Assembly (NCBI GenBank): GCA_903894295.1
Contig: CAITPI010000133.1
Span: forward strand, 1 to 53,057
Direction: 5' to 3'
Length of the DNA: 53,057 nt
Source of the DNA: an uncultured Acidimicrobiaceae bacterium
GTDB taxonomy: Bacteria; Actinomycetota; Acidimicrobiia; Acidimicrobiales; RAAP-2
The notes under the pieces are model-generated. The model worked only from the letters and a program-made list of their open reading frames with translations, was not told the origin of the DNA and did not search any database. Positions 1-8,217 of this stretch are shown here, piece by piece (position 1 is the first letter of the stretch; every line of letters starts with the position of its first letter). Position numbers and translations under genes: made by a program.

Positions 1-1
1 A

Positions 2-379
2 GACCCGGTCACCTCAAAGAAGCAGTTGCAGCGTCAACTCGACTTCTTCGTCGAGTACTACAACGGCACCCGGCCTCATCGGGCCCTTGATCGACGCACC
101 CCGCTCGAAGCGTTCAACGCCCGTGAGAAGGCAGTGCCCACCGGACCGAAGATCGATGCCGACGGCTATCGGATCCGTCACGACAAAGTGGACACATCGG
201 GCTGCGTCACGGTTCGTCATCGAGGCAAACTCCACCACATCGGGCTCGGGCGGCCCTACTCGGGCTGGAGGGTCGTCATGCTCATCAACGGGCTCGACAT
301 CCGAATCCTGGGGCTTGACGGATCACCTCTGCGACACCTCACCCTGGACGCAACAAAGGACTACCAGCCACAACCGTGA
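2..379 (+). CDS. IS481-family transposase, C-terminal part (5' truncated by window edge)
   Basis: The reading frame is open from the first base of the window. It therefore starts upstream, and any internal start such as TTG at 26 is not the real one. It begins inside the end of the integrase core: FFVEYYNGTRPHRAL is the conserved C-terminal helix of rve-type transposases of the IS3/IS481 group. The tail that follows (GKLHHIGLGR, then LDIRILGLDG and a final DATKDYQP) is typical of actinobacterial IS481 transposases. These enzymes move the element by DDE-type cut or copy chemistry. The catalytic Asp residues, and probably the Glu, lie outside the window. Whether the full gene is intact is unknown. 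Confidence 0.85.
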   Translation, partial: DPVTSKKQLQRQLDFFVEYYNGTRPHRALDRRTPLEAFNAREKAVPTGPKIDADGYRIRHDKVDTSGCVTVRHRGKLHHIGLGRPYSGWRVVMLINGLDIRILGLDGSPLRHLTLDATKDYQPQP

Positions 380-391
380 CCGGTAGTCCTT

Positions 392-437
392 TGTCTACGA
401 TGTCTTGAGACACCTGTCTCCGATGTCTCGCGACATC
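392..437 (+). repeat. Two 23-bp tandem repeats at the IS481 right end
   Basis: Copy 1 is 392-414 and copy 2 is 415-437. They match at 19 of 23 positions, and each contains a TGTC...GAtgTC core. They lie directly after the transposase gene at the element terminus. Duplicated motifs here are most simply transposase-binding sites within the terminal inverted repeat. That role is inferred; the repeats themselves are seen. Confidence 0.6.
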
Positions 438-444
438 ACAATTG

Positions 445-518
445 TGGAGGTGATGGGACTCGAACCCACGGCCTCTTGACTGCCAGTCAAGTGCTCTAGC
501 CAACTGAGCTACACCCCC
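445..518 (-). tRNA. tRNA-Ala (anticodon GGC)
   Basis: The minus strand folds as a 74-nt cloverleaf. The acceptor stem GGGGGTG pairs with CACCTCC and keeps the G3:U70 pair that identifies alanine tRNAs; A73 is the discriminator. The D arm contains AGCTCAGTTGGCTAGAGC. The anticodon stem-loop is CTTGA-CTGGCAG-TCAAG with anticodon GGC, and the T arm contains GGTTCGAGTCC. The 3' CCA is not encoded. A possible -10 box (TAACCT on the minus strand, 531-536) lies 12 nt upstream of the mature 5' end. The IS481 end abuts the 3' side. Confidence 0.95.
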
Positions 519-656
519 GAAGGTCGGCATAGGTTATCAGCACTTTGGCCAGTCAGTTTCGGGTTTGTCTACCGGGAATCACCGATCGTGACGTGGAGTC
601 GCCGGCTGTGACGGTGGGTCAGGCCGCCCTGCCGAGATTTCCGGGGACGGGATGGT

Positions 657-662
657 TAGCCT
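657..662 (+). promoter_or_regulatory. Putative -10 box (TAGCCT) for the anchored secreted protein
   Basis: TAGCCT matches the actinobacterial TANNNT -10 pattern and would start an mRNA near 669, giving a leader of about 90 nt before the GTG at 758. No convincing -35 box is seen. The stretch 519-757 otherwise shows no gene. Confidence 0.35.
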
Positions 663-757
663 TGATCATCGACGGGTAGTTCCGGGCGGTTTTGACCGGA
701 GGGTCAGCGCCAATGACCGTTGGGGTCAACCGGGGCCATCGAGGATTGAGGGGAATC

Positions 758-2152
758 GTGGAACAGGGACCTGAGCAGAACCCACCGGGCAAGGACGCGC
801 CAGGGCTGGCGCACGACGGTGAAACCGGCGCACTTCCCGAGGAGGCGCCTCGAACAGGATCGGCACTCGTTCCTTCACCGGGTACCGATCTGGCCGGACC
901 GGAGCGGTCGACCCTGGGGCAACCGGCGTTTATGCCCTGGCCCGGTTCCTCATTGGCCACTCCGTCGTCGTTGCCCGACCCGGCCCGACCCGGCCCGACA
1001 TCACAGGTCAGATCTTCGCGTCGCCGTCGTCTGGTGACGGCTGGCGCCCTGGCGGCGGCACTGGTGGTCGGTGTTGGTGTTGGCGCCGTGGCCTTTGGGG
1101 CCGACGGATCCGGCGGTTCGTCCAACAACTCCGCAGGCGGCTCGACCAGCCAACCGGCAACGGGGAGCCTGGCGGCCGCGGCAAACAACTCGGCGGCCGG
1201 TTCAAGCGCCTCCTTCTCCATCTCGGCCACGTCCGCTTCTCCCGGTACGACCACAACCTGGCTTACGGGGAGTGGGGCATTCGACCTCAGGAAGGACGTG
1301 GGCGAGGCGACGGTTTCCCTCCCGAAACTTTCGTCGTTGACCGACGGTGTTGTGGGAACGGGAACCTCGGGTGACGTCAGCCTGGTGGTCTCGGCACAGC
1401 ACCTCTATCTGAAGATTCCGGTGGTCTCGACCCTGCTGGGTGGAGACCAGTGGATCGAGACTTCCCTGCCGTCCGGGCGGGATTCGTCCGGTACGGGATC
1501 GTCCGGTGGCGACACGTCCCTTGGTTGGTTGGCTGATCCAGGTGATCTTCTGAACGCCCTGGAGATGAGCGGGGCACCCGTCTCCGTTTCGCACAACGTC
1601 AATCTGGACGGCCAGTCGATGACGAAGTACCAGACCACCATCTCGCTGGGCTCCCTGGCCCATCAGGCCCATCCCGGGGGAACGGCTGGTCTCAAACACC
1701 TCGGCGGCGTCACGGTCCCGGTCGAGGTCTGGGTGGGATCCGACAACCTGCTGCGCCAGATCAGCGTCACCCTGGACACCAGCCACGTCAATCTCGGCGG
1801 GCTCTTCAGCATGATCTCCGGTGTTCCGTCGTCGGGGACCGGGTCGACGGTGACGGTGACGGTTGGTCTGTCCCACTACGGCCAGGGGGTTTCGGTCTCG
1901 GTTCCCCCGGCCAGCCAGGTCACCAACCTGAACTCGGTGCTGCACTCGTTCTCCGGAATCATCCCCGGCCTTGGCAACTCCGGGGCGGGAGGAGCAGCCG
2001 GCACGACGGGCAACAGCGGCAACGCCTCGGAAGGCAACAGCGGCACGGCCCCGTCCGGATCGGGAACGCTCACCAACTACGGGCGTGACGTGGCGTCCAC
2101 CGTTTCCGAGGTTTGGCATCAACTGGTGAAGACGGTGGCCCAGCGCTTCTGA
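758..2152 (+). CDS. Membrane-anchored secreted protein, possibly LppX/LprG-like
   Basis: The protein has 464 residues from GTG 758, chosen because GAGGGG lies 6-7 nt upstream; an in-frame start at 692 would add 22 residues with poor context. A Pro/Gly-rich cytosolic N-terminus of about 85 residues is followed by an Arg cluster (RRRR) and a single hydrophobic helix at about 92-115. Next come a Ser/Gly/Asn linker and a beta-rich extracellular domain of about 250 residues, then another Ser/Gly/Asn linker and a short tail. The extracellular domain contains WLTGSGAFDLRK, LYLKIPVVS and a WIET segment. This strand pattern recalls the LppX/LprAFG and related lipid-binding lipoprotein folds, but there is no lipobox Cys. 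The assignment rests on pattern only. The next gene, leuS, has its own promoter. Confidence 0.7.
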   Translation: MEQGPEQNPPGKDAPGLAHDGETGALPEEAPRTGSALVPSPGTDLAGPERSTLGQPAFMPWPGSSLATPSSLPDPARPGPTSQVRSSRRRRLVTAGALAAALVVGVGVGAVAFGADGSGGSSNNSAGGSTSQPATGSLAAAANNSAAGSSASFSISATSASPGTTTTWLTGSGAFDLRKDVGEATVSLPKLSSLTDGVVGTGTSGDVSLVVSAQHLYLKIPVVSTLLGGDQWIETSLPSGRDSSGTGSSGGDTSLGWLADPGDLLNALEMSGAPVSVSHNVNLDGQSMTKYQTTISLGSLAHQAHPGGTAGLKHLGGVTVPVEVWVGSDNLLRQISVTLDTSHVNLGGLFSMISGVPSSGTGSTVTVTVGLSHYGQGVSVSVPPASQVTNLNSVLHSFSGIIPGLGNSGAGGAAGTTGNSGNASEGNSGTAPSGSGTLTNYGRDVASTVSEVWHQLVKTVAQRF

Positions 2153-2175
2153 CCGGCGACGACCGGGTGGCCTTG

Positions 2176-2181
2176 TACGAT
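2176..2181 (+). promoter_or_regulatory. -10 box (TACGAT) of a leaderless leuS promoter
   Basis: TACGAT ends 8 nt before the ATG at 2190, so transcription would begin at or next to the start codon. No Shine-Dalgarno sequence lies between them. This fits a leaderless mRNA. Confidence 0.5.
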
Positions 2182-2189
2182 CAGGGGCC

Positions 2190-4676
2190 ATGGCAAAGGC
2201 CTACGACGTAACCGGTATCGAGAAGAAGTGGCAACAGCGCTGGGCCGAGGAGGGGACCTACGAGGTCGACGCCGATGACCCCCGGCCACCCTGGTATGTG
2301 CTCTCCATGTACCCCTATCCCTCGGGCGCGGCCCACATGGGGCATGTGCGCAACTACACCTTCGGGGACCTGCTGGTGCGCCATCGGACGATGCTGGGCC
2401 ATGCCGTGCTGTCGCCGTTCGGCTTCGACTCGTTCGGCCTGCCGGCCGAGAACGCCGCCATCAAGACCGGCACCCATCCCCGGGTCTTCACCGACGCCCG
2501 CATCGTCGAGCTGAAGGAGTCGATCACCTCGCTCGGAGCCGTCTACGACTGGCGGCGGGAGATCCGCAGTCACGACCCGGAGTACATCCGGTGGAACCAG
2601 GTCATCTTCCAGCGGTTCCTCGAGGCCGGACTGGCTTATCGGGCCAATGCCCCGGTCAACTGGTGTCCCGGCTGCCAGACGGTGCTGGCCAACGAACAGG
2701 TCCTGGCTGATGGCACCTGCGAACGCTCGGGCGATCTCGTCATCAAGCGGGATCTCGAGCAGTGGTTCCTCGCCATCACCCGGTATGCCGACGAGTTGTT
2801 GGCCGATCTCGAAGGCCTGGCCTGGCCGGAACGGGTCAAGACCATGCAGCGGAACTGGATCGGACGGTCCGAAGGGGCCGAGATGGATCTTGTGGTCAAT
2901 GGCCGCCCTGAACTCGCCCTGCGGGTCTTCACGACCCGGCCCGACACGTCCTTTGGCATGACCTACGCCGTTGTGGCCCCCGAACACCCCCTGCTCGACC
3001 TGCTCACCACCGACGAATGTCGGGCCCCGGTCGAAGATCTCCGGGCCCGGGCGGCCGCCAGCTCGGACATCGAACGGCTGTCGGAATCATCGTCGGGCCT
3101 GGCCAAGCGGGGAGCGTTCACCGGATCATCGGTGATCAACCCGTTCACCGGCCAGCCGGTCCCGGTATATGTGGCCGACTACGTGCTCATGGGATACGGC
3201 ACCGGGGCCATCATGGCCGTGCCGGCCGAGGACACCCGGGACTGGGATTTCGCCCAGGCGTATGGACTGCCCATCGTGCGCACCGTGCAGCCACCCGAGA
3301 ACTGGGACAAAGACGGCGGCGGCGCCTACACCGGGCCAGGCGACAAGATCAACAGCGGGTGGATGAACGGACTCGACATTCCCACCGCCAAGGCCCGGGC
3401 CATCGATTGGCTGGAGGCCGAAGGCGTCGGGGAGCGCAAGGTGAACTACCGCCTGCGGGACTGGTTGGTCTCCCGGCAGCGGTTCTGGGGTTGTCCCATC
3501 CCCGTCGTCTACTGCCCGCAGGACGGCATCGTGCCGGTGCCCAAGGACCAACTGCCGGTTCTGGCGCCCGACGACGTCGAGTTCCGGCCCACCGGTGAGT
3601 CGCCGTTGGCGACCCACGAGGGCTTCCTGCACACCACCTGTCCGACCTGCGGGGGCCCGGCCACCCGGGAGACCGACACCATGGACACCTTCGTCGACTC
3701 GTCCTGGTACTTCCTGCGGTTCACCGATCCGTGGACGGTGGACCGTCCCTTCGACCCGGACGTCGCCGGACACTGGATGCCGGTGGACAACTACATCGGA
3801 GGCATCGAGCACGCCATCTTGCACCTGCTCTATGCCCGCTTCTACACGAAGGCCCTAGCCGACCTCGGGTTCCTGCCGGCGGGACTCCGCGAGCCGTTCG
3901 CCAACCTGTTCACCCAGGGCATGATCCGGATGGACGGCACCAAGATGTCCAAGTCCAAGGGCAACCTGGTGGCCCCGAGCAAGTACCTGACCACGGTCGG
4001 GGCCGATGCCCTGCGCCTGTTCCATCTCTTCGTAGGTCCACCGGCCGACGATGTGGACTGGAGCGAGCAGACCGACAGCGTCATCGATGGCTGTGCCCGC
4101 TACCTGGACCGCGTCTGGCGTCTGGCCGTTCCCGGCGATGAAGCCGAGGAACGGGCGGTCGTGCCCGACCCCCGGAGCGGGGAACCCACCGCGGACGACC
4201 TCGAGATCCGCCGGGCCACCCATCGGCTGATCGACCGGGTGAGCAACGACTACCACCGCTGGTCCTACAACACGGCGGTCGCCGCCTGCATGGAGTTCGT
4301 GAACCTTCTCGGGCCCTATCAGCGCTCGGGGGCCCACCAAGAGGTGCTCGACGAAGCCGTCGACACCCTGTTGTTGCTGTTGGCCCCGATGGTTCCCCAC
4401 GTGACGGCCGAGGCGTGGGAACGCCGCCATGGCGACCACATCCATCTCCGCACCTGGCCCGTGGCCGACCCGGAACTGGCCCGGGAAGCCACGGTCACCA
4501 TGGTGGTCCAGGTCAACGGCAAGGTGAAGGCCCGTCTCGAGGTGGCCCCCGACATCGAGCCGTCCGACGCCGAGGCCCGGGCCCTCGCAGCCCCCGAAGT
4601 GGTGGCGGCCCTCGGTGGCGCCGCGCCGAAACGGGTGATCGCCAAGCCTCCGAAGATGGTCAACATCGTCCTCTGA
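2190..4676 (+). CDS. leuS: Leucyl-tRNA synthetase
   Basis: This class I aminoacyl-tRNA synthetase of 828 residues charges tRNA-Leu in the cytosol. The HIGH-type signature is YPSGAAHMGHVRNY (HMGH at residues 49-52) and the KMSKS loop is at residues 585-589. Between them lies the CP1 editing domain, with TRPDTSFGMTYAVVAPEH and a GYGTGAIMAVPAEDTRDW segment that carries the conserved editing Asp. Zinc-site cysteines are visible in NWCPGCQTVLANEQV and TTCPTCGG. The C-terminal anticodon-binding and tail domains are complete (VVQVNGKVKARLEV, then a typical end), and the length is normal for bacterial LeuRS. The start is the ATG just after the TACGAT box. Confidence 0.98.
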   Translation: MAKAYDVTGIEKKWQQRWAEEGTYEVDADDPRPPWYVLSMYPYPSGAAHMGHVRNYTFGDLLVRHRTMLGHAVLSPFGFDSFGLPAENAAIKTGTHPRVFTDARIVELKESITSLGAVYDWRREIRSHDPEYIRWNQVIFQRFLEAGLAYRANAPVNWCPGCQTVLANEQVLADGTCERSGDLVIKRDLEQWFLAITRYADELLADLEGLAWPERVKTMQRNWIGRSEGAEMDLVVNGRPELALRVFTTRPDTSFGMTYAVVAPEHPLLDLLTTDECRAPVEDLRARAAASSDIERLSESSSGLAKRGAFTGSSVINPFTGQPVPVYVADYVLMGYGTGAIMAVPAEDTRDWDFAQAYGLPIVRTVQPPENWDKDGGGAYTGPGDKINSGWMNGLDIPTAKARAIDWLEAEGVGERKVNYRLRDWLVSRQRFWGCPIPVVYCPQDGIVPVPKDQLPVLAPDDVEFRPTGESPLATHEGFLHTTCPTCGGPATRETDTMDTFVDSSWYFLRFTDPWTVDRPFDPDVAGHWMPVDNYIGGIEHAILHLLYARFYTKALADLGFLPAGLREPFANLFTQGMIRMDGTKMSKSKGNLVAPSKYLTTVGADALRLFHLFVGPPADDVDWSEQTDSVIDGCARYLDRVWRLAVPGDEAEERAVVPDPRSGEPTADDLEIRRATHRLIDRVSNDYHRWSYNTAVAACMEFVNLLGPYQRSGAHQEVLDEAVDTLLLLLAPMVPHVTAEAWERRHGDHIHLRTWPVADPELAREATVTMVVQVNGKVKARLEVAPDIEPSDAEARALAAPEVVAALGGAAPKRVIAKPPKMVNIVL

Positions 4677-4745
4677 CCATGGGTCACCGGTCGCCGGCCC
4701 GGCGCCGGCCAAACCCGCCGGTGGCCGTCGGCGTCGGTCAGCGGA

Positions 4746-5054
4746 TCAGCGGCTGGGCGGGCTGTGCAGGAAGATCACCGAGTGGGTGGTGGTTCCGGCG
4801 TGTCGGTGGGCGGCGAGTTCCTTGTACTCGGGAGAGTCCCACCACGTTCGCAGCGCTTCCTCGGAGTCGAACTCGATGAGGACGCTCCGGCCCGCGGTCC
4901 ATTGGCCTTCCAGCACGACCGGGGCGTCGTCGTAGGTGATGAACCGGCCACCGTGGGCCTTCAGGATCGGGAAGAAGCCCTTCTCGTAGATGCGGTAGCG
5001 CTCCGGGTCGTCGACGGTGAAGTGGGCCAGGAAGCGGACGGGGCCATCGGTCAT
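4746..5054 (-). CDS. DUF1330 family protein
   Basis: The protein has 102 residues with the ferredoxin-like alpha/beta fold of the dimeric DUF1330 family. Hallmarks are FLAHFTVDDPERYRIYEKG near the N-terminus, GGRFITYDDAPVVLEGQW in the middle, and RSVLIEFDSEEALRTWWDS followed by a PEYKELAAHR helix. The ATG at 5054 was chosen because AGGAG lies 9 nt upstream and the family begins here; the frame stays open another 55 codons upstream without family similarity. The function of DUF1330 proteins is not established. The gene is convergent with leuS. Its presumed leader carries a strong hairpin. Confidence 0.85.
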   Translation of the reverse strand: MTDGPVRFLAHFTVDDPERYRIYEKGFFPILKAHGGRFITYDDAPVVLEGQWTAGRSVLIEFDSEEALRTWWDSPEYKELAAHRHAGTTTHSVIFLHSPPSR

Positions 5055-5080
5055 GGGTGGGGCTCCTGTCGGGATCACCG

Positions 5081-5100
5081 CCCGGGTGGGACCACCCGGG
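5081..5100 (-). promoter_or_regulatory. Perfect 9-bp inverted repeat in the 5' leader of the DUF1330 gene
   Basis: CCCGGGTGG (5081-5089) and CCACCCGGG (5092-5100) are exact inverted copies separated by 2 bp. On the minus strand they lie between a possible -10 box (TACGCT, 5110-5115) and the Shine-Dalgarno sequence. The site could be an mRNA hairpin or a protein operator. The structure is seen; the role is not known. Confidence 0.45.
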
Positions 5101-5217
5101 GGTCGCCCGAGCGTAGCGGGGAGCGGGGCGACCCGGTGATGGACCACCGGCGCCGACACAACCGGTTCCCGGGGCACCATGGTCGAGAGACGGGCGAATC
5201 GCGACGAGACTGGGCGC

Positions 5218-5634
5218 ATGGCATTCGGACAGCAGAGTGGACCCTCGGCGACAGCCCGGCAGTTGCAGGAACTTCTGGAGTTGTTGCAGGCCGCCGGCTA
5301 CGCCAGCTTTCGTGAAGCCCGGGGACCGATGGGCTTCAACCAACGGCAAGGCGGTGGCCGCTTCACGCGGGACGAGGCCGAGGCCCTGATCGCCTCGCTC
5401 CAGGATGCACCGACGGACCAGGACCGACCCGAGCCACCGCCCCGGGTACCGACCAGAAGTTCCCGCCCGGCCGGGGCTCCGGCGACCGACCGGCTGATCA
5501 GGAGCGTTCCGTCGGAACGGCTGGCCGAGGAGTTGAGGAGCCGCGGCTGGCTGGTGGTTGAACCTCTGGCGGGCCCCGAAGATGGCGACACGTCTCCCGG
5601 GATGGACCAGAGGCCGGAGGCGGCGGGTCGCTGA
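5218..5634 (+). CDS. Conserved-looking hypothetical protein, 138 residues
   Basis: I do not recognise this protein. From ATG 5218 it begins MAFGQQ, then has an amphipathic helix (ARQLQELLELLQAAG), an aromatic/Gly segment (GPMGFNQRQGGGRF) and a second helix (TRDEAEALIASLQ). A Pro/Arg-rich linker and a C-terminal helix (ERLAEELRSRGWLVVEPL) follow. There is no signal peptide or membrane segment. ATG 5218 is preferred to ATG 5179 because GAGACT, a poor -10 box, ends 6 nt before it and the upstream residues look non-coding. The two small helical units could mediate protein or DNA contact, but that is a guess. Confidence 0.6.
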   Translation: MAFGQQSGPSATARQLQELLELLQAAGYASFREARGPMGFNQRQGGGRFTRDEAEALIASLQDAPTDQDRPEPPPRVPTRSSRPAGAPATDRLIRSVPSERLAEELRSRGWLVVEPLAGPEDGDTSPGMDQRPEAAGR

Positions 5635-5688
5635 GCGAGGGCCCGATCCAGCCGGTTTCCTGCCGGGACGCGTTCCTCGTGACCGCTT

Positions 5689-6693
5689 CTACTTGAAGTT
5701 GGCCAGAACCTCGGCCCACTGGACAGCATCGAGGCCCCTGGGGGCGTAGATGCTGAACCGGTCGACAAGTCCTCCGTAACGGTCCTTCACCATCTGGCCG
5801 ATGTCGTCGAGATCGCCCACCACGGCGAAGGTTTCCAGCATCTCGTCGTCGATGAGGTTGGCCATGGTGTCCCAGTCGCCCCGTTTGGACAAGGTGTTGA
5901 GTTCGTCCTGGAGGTCCCCCCACCCGTGGAGTTCGAGCACGGGCCGGTAGGCAGGGGTGGAGCCGTAGAAAGCGATCTGCTTGCGGGTGGCGGCCAAGGT
6001 GGCGGCCCGTTGCTCGTCGTCCACCCCGGTCACGACCATCCCGGGCAAGGAGATCTGGAAGTTCCCGGCGCTTCGTCCCGACCGGGCGAATCCCCGCTCG
6101 AGGGCGGGCCGGGTCACTTCCCGGAGGTAGCGCTCGGTGGTGAAGGCGTGGGCCAGCATCCCGTCGGCCACCTCGCCTGCCACCTCGGTCATCAAGGGCC
6201 CGACGGCGGCGAGAAAGATCTCCGGATGGCCGAAGGGATTGGGTCCGGGGTCGAACATCGGGGTCATCAGGGTGTGGCGGTAGTACTCGCCCCGAAAGGC
6301 CAGACGACTGCCGTCGCTCCACGAGGCCCAGATGGCCCGGATGGCGAGAATCAGTTCACGCATGCGGGCCGCCGGGTCGGACCAGGGCATGGAGTACCGC
6401 TTGGTGATGTGGGGCCGGATCTGTGAGCCCAGGCCGAGCATGAAGCGGCCCCGGGACGCCGTCTGCAGGTCGTTGGCCAGAACGGCCAGGTTCATCGGGT
6501 TGCGGGCGAAGGCCACGGCGATCCCGGTGCCGAGTTTGATCCGCTCGGTGTGCTCGGCCGCCAGCATCAGGGGCAGGAACGGATCATGGCTGGTCTCGGC
6601 CGACCAGATGCCGTCGTAACCGGCCGCTTCGGCGTCCCGGCTCTGGGCCACCACGCCACCCGGGTCGAAGCCCAACGTTCCATCTACGAGCAT
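5689..6693 (-). CDS. LLM-class, probably F420-dependent oxidoreductase (TIGR03617-like)
   Basis: This luciferase-like TIM-barrel flavin/F420 enzyme has 334 residues. Family hallmarks are the N-terminal strand MLVDGTLGFDPG, DGIWSAETSHDPFLPL, LGTGIAVAFARNPMNLA (the non-prolyl cis peptide region), SRGRFMLGLGSQIRPH, and EIFLAAVGPLMTEVAGEVADG. The C-terminal part, with WDTMANLIDDEMLETFAVVG, matches the TIGR03617 subgroup as I remember it. ATG 6693 is preferred because a TACCGT -10 box ends 5 nt upstream; seven extra codons to 6714 are possible. The substrate is unknown. Such enzymes usually use deazaflavin F420 in Actinobacteria. Confidence 0.88.
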   Translation of the reverse strand: MLVDGTLGFDPGGVVAQSRDAEAAGYDGIWSAETSHDPFLPLMLAAEHTERIKLGTGIAVAFARNPMNLAVLANDLQTASRGRFMLGLGSQIRPHITKRYSMPWSDPAARMRELILAIRAIWASWSDGSRLAFRGEYYRHTLMTPMFDPGPNPFGHPEIFLAAVGPLMTEVAGEVADGMLAHAFTTERYLREVTRPALERGFARSGRSAGNFQISLPGMVVTGVDDEQRAATLAATRKQIAFYGSTPAYRPVLELHGWGDLQDELNTLSKRGDWDTMANLIDDEMLETFAVVGDLDDIGQMVKDRYGGLVDRFSIYAPRGLDAVQWAEVLANFK

Positions 6694-6698
6694 GCCCA

Positions 6699-6704
6699 AC
6701 GGTA
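6699..6704 (-). promoter_or_regulatory. -10 box (TACCGT) of a leaderless promoter for the LLM gene
   Basis: On the minus strand TACCGT ends 5 nt before the ATG at 6693, with no Shine-Dalgarno sequence between. The spacing matches the other leaderless starts in the window. Confidence 0.45.
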
Positions 6705-6773
6705 ACCGGCGCACGCTCGGAGCGGGGTCGTTGCATCTCCCACCGTGGTGGCCGACAATCGGGAGGTGCGGGA

Positions 6774-7280
6774 GTGGATCCAGTGAGCGGGGCTGACGAC
6801 GGCGTGCCGGTCAACGATGCGCTGCGCAACCACTACGGGTCGCTGCTCGACACCATGGCCGAGCAGAACCTCGTGACCTCCGAGCAGTACCAACAGGGGT
6901 TGGCGGCCATCGCCGGGGCCGACAGCGAAGAAGAGTTGCGCCGGATTGTGCTTGAAGCGCCGTTGGCCACCGCTCCGGTCCCGAGCGGCCCGGCCGACCC
7001 TGGATCCCCGGGGGCCGGATCGTCTCTGGCCAAGGGTGTTCCACCCGATGCCGACCAGCAGGCCGCCCTGTTGCTGTCTTCGCTGTCGTCGGCCTCCCCG
7101 GGTGCGAGACGTCGATCCCGGGATGCCAGGAAATCCCCGTGGTTCCTGCTGTCGGTGATGGTGATTCTGGTGTTGGTGGTCATCGTCGTGTTGGCCGGTG
7201 TGGCGTCCCATCTGGTCCACACCCGAACCACCAACAACTCCGGCCTCACCCGTCCGGCGGAGATCCACCTCTCGGTCTAG
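6774..7280 (+). CDS. Hypothetical single-span membrane protein
   Basis: The protein has 168 residues from GTG 6774, supported by GGGAGG 7 nt upstream; GTG 6783 is an alternative. A soluble helical N-terminus (NDALRNHYGSLLDTMAEQNL, then SEQYQQGLAAIAGADSEEEL) leads into a Pro/Gly/Ala-rich linker and a basic patch (RRRSRDARK). One strong transmembrane helix of about 25 residues (FLLSVMVILVLVVIVVLAGV) and a short tail follow. The basic patch before the helix suggests a cytosolic N-terminus. I do not recognise the family. The gene is divergent from the LLM gene. Confidence 0.65.
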   Translation: MDPVSGADDGVPVNDALRNHYGSLLDTMAEQNLVTSEQYQQGLAAIAGADSEEELRRIVLEAPLATAPVPSGPADPGSPGAGSSLAKGVPPDADQQAALLLSSLSSASPGARRRSRDARKSPWFLLSVMVILVLVVIVVLAGVASHLVHTRTTNNSGLTRPAEIHLSV

Positions 7281-7323
7281 CCAGTTCCTGCCGCCCACCG
7301 GCCCGGCCTATCGGCCGGGAGCG

Positions 7324-8217
7324 TCAGCCGCCTTCGCCCCGGAGGAACTGCTCGAGTTCGGCTGCGATCTCGTCGCCCGAGGGAACCTCCATGTCGAAGG
7401 CGTCTTCGGCCTGCTCGGCTTCCACGGCTGCTTCGAGCTGGCGCACCATCTCCACATGGTCGTGGTTGCCGGCGATGAGTTCGTCGATCTGGCGCCGGGC
7501 GGCTACGCCGTCGGCGTGAAACGATGACGCGTCGAAGAGGAGACCGGACACCGAGTTCAGCCCTTCGATCAGGGCGGCACTGGCATCGGGGTACGGCATG
7601 GCCGAGACGTAGTGGGGGACCCGGGCCCAGAGGGTGATGGCGGGAATGCCGGCCTGGCCGAACCCGACCTCGAGGGCGGCATGGACTCCGGCGGGCACGT
7701 CCAGGGTTCCCCGGACGGTGCCGACCCGGCCAACGAGATCGGCCGATTCCGGCGGAACCGTCGAGGCGAGGCGCATCGGCCGGGTGTGGGGGGTGGGAGC
7801 CGGAAAGGCTCCGAGCCCCACCACCATCCGGACGCCACACTGACGGGCGATGGAGACCACGGCGTCAACGAAGGTGGGCCAGTGGAAGTCCGGCTCGGGG
7901 CCGTCGAGGAACAGGACGCTGCTGTCGGCGTCGTCGGTTCCGGCCGAGATGGTCATGGTGGGCCAGGTCATCTCGACGTTGACCCCGTCCACCAGACGCA
8001 CCACCGGCCGCCGGGCCCGTTGGTCGATGAAGTTCTCGGCGGTGAACGTCACCACGGTCGTGGCGGCGGCTTCGGCCCGCAACTGCTTGATCGTTTCCGA
8101 AGCGGCGCCGCCGGCATCGACCCAACCGTCCAGACTGACCACCAGCACCGGCGCATCCAGCCGGTTGCCGGGGTCGGCTTCCCATCCTTCCGCCCAGCGG
8201 TAGATCGGCTCGATCAC
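7324..8217 (-). CDS. PAC2 family protein (proteasome assembly chaperone-like)
   Basis: The protein has 297 residues with the PAC2-family pattern. The N-terminal segment is APVLVVSLDGWVDAGGAAS, followed by ENFIDQRARRPVVRLVDG, VVGLGAFPAPTPHTRP, and WARVPHYVSAMPYPDASAAL before a helical acidic tail. Bacterial PAC2 proteins share their fold with eukaryotic proteasome assembly chaperones and are common in proteasome-bearing Actinobacteria; the molecular role is not settled. The start is GTG 8217, whose GTGA overlaps the stop of the upstream phosphotransferase gene by 4 nt, so translation is probably coupled. Confidence 0.88.
   Translation of the reverse strand: MIEPIYRWAEGWEADPGNRLDAPVLVVSLDGWVDAGGAASETIKQLRAEAAATTVVTFTAENFIDQRARRPVVRLVDGVNVEMTWPTMTISAGTDDADSSVLFLDGPEPDFHWPTFVDAVVSIARQCGVRMVVGLGAFPAPTPHTRPMRLASTVPPESADLVGRVGTVRGTLDVPAGVHAALEVGFGQAGIPAITLWARVPHYVSAMPYPDASAALIEGLNSVSGLLFDASSFHADGVAARRQIDELIAGNHDHVEMVRQLEAAVEAEQAEDAFDMEVPSGDEIAAELEQFLRGEGG

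Larger units (their letters stand above)
1..440 (+). mobile_element. Right end of an IS481-family insertion sequence (partial)
   Basis: The segment holds the 3' end of a DDE transposase gene (stop at 377-379) followed by about 60 nt of terminal sequence. The end is taken at about 440 because the terminal sequence finishes in GACATCACA (432-440), which resembles the ends of actinobacterial IS481 elements as I remember them. The left end and most of the transposase lie outside the window, so activity cannot be judged. The element stops only about 4 nt from the 3' end of the tRNA-Ala gene. The exact boundary and any target duplication cannot be fixed without the left end. Confidence 0.7.
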
